Positions 32,697 to 34,487 of a stretch of 34,487 nucleotides of DNA are shown one piece after another (within the stretch, counting starts at the first letter, position 1; every line of letters begins with the position of its first letter). The position numbers were made by a program, and so were the translations under genes. The stretch lies in NCBI RefSeq assembly GCF_001481295.1, contig NZ_LOPS01000020.1, forward strand, positions 1 to 34,487, read 5' to 3'. The notes under the pieces were generated by a model. The model was not told the DNA's origin. It ran no database searches and saw only the letters and a list, made by a program, of their open reading frames with translations. Source of the stretch: Candidatus Methanomethylophilus sp. 1R26. Lineage in GTDB: Archaea > Thermoplasmatota > Thermoplasmata > Methanomassiliicoccales > Methanomethylophilaceae.

Positions 32697-34040
32697 TCAC
32701 AGGCGCTCGGGGAACCTGTCCCTCTTCACCAACTCCCAGGTCAGTGCCAGATAGATCCCGACGGCCGCCACGTTCCTTACCAGGAGCACTATGGTCCCGA
32801 TATTGCTCAGGTCCTCTCCCTCCCCTCTCATTCCGAAGTTCACCAGGAAGTTCAGCTGGGTGAGGACCTCCACCGCGATGAACCACGTGATGATGTTGAT
32901 GCTGCGCCCGTCGCGGTCGTCCTCGGCGTGCGCCTGCATCGTGTAAAGGATCATCAGGGGTATGAGCCAGATGACGTACTGCCCCGAGAACACGGTGGAG
33001 ACGAGCACGAAGGTCATGAGCGCCAGGAGGGCCACCAGGGCGCTGTCCATCGGCACCTTCGCCGGGACCTTCCTCCTGCCCATCGCCGACCAGTAGAAAT
33101 AGTGGGCGTAGAGCATCAGCAGGACCACGGCCATGAGCGGCAGCATGATGTCCCCGAGGAGATCGGCCATGTCCCCGTAGAGGTTGTCGGACCCGTACTC
33201 GAACCCTACCCAAGCGTCGGTGAGGCCCAGCATGTCCAGGAACTCGGGGAGGGAGGCTATCGGGGCCTCGATCTCCAGCGGGCGGTCGGTGTGGTAGGTC
33301 ATGAAGGAGAGCGGGTCCGAGCCCATGGCGAAGAACGCTCCCAGGCACAGGAGGCCGGCCCCGCAGTAGATGACGGCGCCGCGCAGGGCCTCCCTGCGGT
33401 CGCCTTTCGACAGCAGGTAGATGAGGAGCACCGGGAACAGAACGGCAGGATACAGCTTCACCAGGGTGGCGACGGCGAGGACCAGGAAGGCGGCGCCGTT
33501 CTTCTTCTCCAGGACGAAGACGACGGCGAGCATGGTGAGGACGGCCGGGATGATGTCGAAACGGTCGGCGAGGAACTCGAACATCAGGAGCATCAGGACG
33601 GAATAGAACATCATCGTCCCGAACCTGGAGACCTTGTAATGGACCGCCATGCGCTCGCTGCACCAGAGACCCAGCAGGAAGAATCCGAAGGTCTCGGCCA
33701 GGAAGGCGGCCTGATAGGAGGAGACAGACCAGCTGAACAGGCGCGGGATCAGGATGAAAAGGTACGCCAGCGGGGGATACTCCCATGTGCTCCATTTGTC
33801 GTACGCCCACACGTCCTCGGTGTACGGGAACACATGCCCGCTCACCATGGCATCGGCATACGGCCAGTACCCGTCGCGCACGCTCGAAGGGATGTCGGAG
33901 AACTCAACAATCAAAAAGAGAACTACTGCCAAACGGCATATATGCCTCCGAAAAGCAGATAATCGCGGCGCCTCTCTGTAATCTCCACGTCCGCATATTA
34001 TGAAGCATTCATTTAACGGTTCCACTCTCGCAGACATCAT
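32697..34040 (-). CDS. GT87-type (DUF2029) membrane glycosyltransferase
   Basis: A polytopic protein of up to about 447 aa. The first segment LAVVLFLIVEFSDI is followed by an extracytoplasmic loop with YPYTED-like and KWSTWEYPPLAYLFI motifs, typical of GT-C polyprenol-phosphate-mannose-dependent transferases. Then come about nine further segments (VLLMLYAHYFYWSAMG; VSTVFSGQYVIWLIPLMIL). It probably adds a sugar to a lipid or surface glycan. The start is uncertain. The frame is open to an ATG at 34160 that overlaps the next gene's stop. ATGs at 34040 and 34037 and a TTG at 33932 just before the first segment are alternatives. A TATA-like CATAATATG at about 33995-34003 argues for a late start. 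Confidence 0.65.
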   Translation of the reverse strand: MMSARVEPLNECFIICGRGDYREAPRLSAFRRHICRLAVVLFLIVEFSDIPSSVRDGYWPYADAMVSGHVFPYTEDVWAYDKWSTWEYPPLAYLFILIPRLFSWSVSSYQAAFLAETFGFFLLGLWCSERMAVHYKVSRFGTMMFYSVLMLLMFEFLADRFDIIPAVLTMLAVVFVLEKKNGAAFLVLAVATLVKLYPAVLFPVLLIYLLSKGDRREALRGAVIYCGAGLLCLGAFFAMGSDPLSFMTYHTDRPLEIEAPIASLPEFLDMLGLTDAWVGFEYGSDNLYGDMADLLGDIMLPLMAVVLLMLYAHYFYWSAMGRRKVPAKVPMDSALVALLALMTFVLVSTVFSGQYVIWLIPLMILYTMQAHAEDDRDGRSINIITWFIAVEVLTQLNFLVNFGMRGEGEDLSNIGTIVLLVRNVAAVGIYLALTWELVKRDRFPERL

Positions 34041-34156
34041 CAACGCCCCTGCTTCGGCCTGTCCGCACGGCCCGCGTTCAGGCCCTGCCGTATCGGATGT
34101 GTGGGATATCGCCTCGGGAGAGCGTCCGGCACCCGAAACCTGTCGACGGCGCCGCA

Positions 34157-34487
34157 TCATTTCAGCCAGACGTTCAGTAACGGCAGTATGCTGCCGAACC
34201 TGTCTCCGTCCGGCAGCCTGTCCGAGAATGCCAGCCTGTACCTCACCACTTCGCCGAGGCCGTCGATCTCATCGAGGTTCTATACGCACCACGTCTGGTT
34301 GTTTTCCGACGGCGGGATGTTCTCTATCAGCACCAGATCGTGCACCGGCCCGATCCTCTTTATGAGGCCCTTCACATCGGTCTTCTCCCTCGGGAACATC
34401 CAGACATGCCCTTCGATGTACTCGGGGCGGTCGCTGCGCAGCTCGTCGAACAGATGCGCCATCGGTTCGTAGGTGCCTCCCTGGGAG
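34157..34487 (-). CDS. C-terminal part of an unknown protein with an in-frame TAG (possible pyrrolysine)
   Basis: The gene enters from the right edge and reads SQGGTYEPMAHLFDELRSDR onward to NNQTWCV. It then meets TAG at 34280-34282 and continues in the same frame as NLDEIDGLGEVVRYRLAFSD to a TGA at 34157. Both sides have the GC-ending codons of this genome, so the TAG lies inside coding sequence. No other gene in the window ends in TAG. In Methanomassiliicoccales UAG is decoded as pyrrolysine, which would explain this. A base substitution error is the alternative. The family is not recognised; it precedes a glycosyltransferase. Confidence 0.6.

Noticed and set aside
33885-34000. A translational frameshift at the glycosyltransferase start (GGAGG followed by an out-of-frame ATG)
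   Set aside because: Restoring the frame would need removal of one base, opposite to all other breaks in the window, so an uncertain start codon is the simpler reading.
1-34487. CRISPR arrays, rRNA, tRNA genes, transposases or att sites
   Set aside because: I saw no regularly spaced repeats, no cloverleaf-like intergenic sequence and no transposase or integrase motif. The only insertion-like gene is the DUF4143 ATPase, and it has no flanking repeats that I can find.

Overview
The window reads as a GC-rich (roughly 60 %) stretch of a methanogenic archaeal chromosome. The best guess is a member of the Methanomassiliicoccales in the Thermoplasmata, possibly the Methanomethylophilaceae. Archaeal markers are Pelota, ribosomal protein L40e, an archaeal-type CobT, a fungal/archaeal-type aspartate-semialdehyde dehydrogenase, a REC-DUF835 protein, and TATA boxes 25-35 bases upstream of many start codons (leaderless or short-leader transcripts). 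Homocitrate synthase (coenzyme B or lysine-type chain elongation), HypF ([NiFe] hydrogenase maturation) and tandem 2[4Fe-4S] ferredoxins fit a hydrogenotrophic or methylotrophic methanogen. Of about 35 genes, about 31 end in TGA, 4 in TAA and none in TAG. A partial gene at the right edge has an in-frame TAG with good coding sequence on both sides. This is what is expected where UAG encodes pyrrolysine.

Layout. 1-6.1 kb: a SAM methyltransferase, homocitrate synthase, a large APC permease, Pelota and two tandem ferredoxins. 6.4-10.7 kb: carA-carB (carbamoyl phosphate for pyrimidines and arginine). 10.9-20.0 kb: an amino-acid block with hisC-hisH-hisA on the minus strand, a pseudo-enzyme-like MBL relative, hisG, asd, a chorismate mutase, an HTH-ACT regulator, and the plus-strand operon hisB-hisF-hisIE-PHP phosphatase. 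Together these supply every histidine step except HisD. 20.1-22.4 kb: an iron alcohol dehydrogenase, a small acidic protein and MTA phosphorylase. 22.4-23.7 kb: an AT-richer insert with an AAA+/DUF4143 ATPase behind a perfect 27-bp palindrome. 23.7-28.2 kb: HypF, a phosphoglycerate-mutase-like protein and CobT. 28.2-31.3 kb: a zinc ribbon protein, a REC-DUF835 regulator followed directly by enolase, and L40e. 31.3-34.5 kb: three membrane proteins including a GT87-type glycosyltransferase, then the TAG-containing partial gene.

Sequence quality matters here. Seven genes, several of them housekeeping (carB, enolase, asd), are broken only by apparent single-base losses, about 13 in total and mostly in G/C runs. 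I annotate each as one gene spanning the breaks and treat the breaks as probable consensus errors, not gene decay. Convergent and terminal gene ends are marked by strong GC hairpins, several followed by T-rich tracts.
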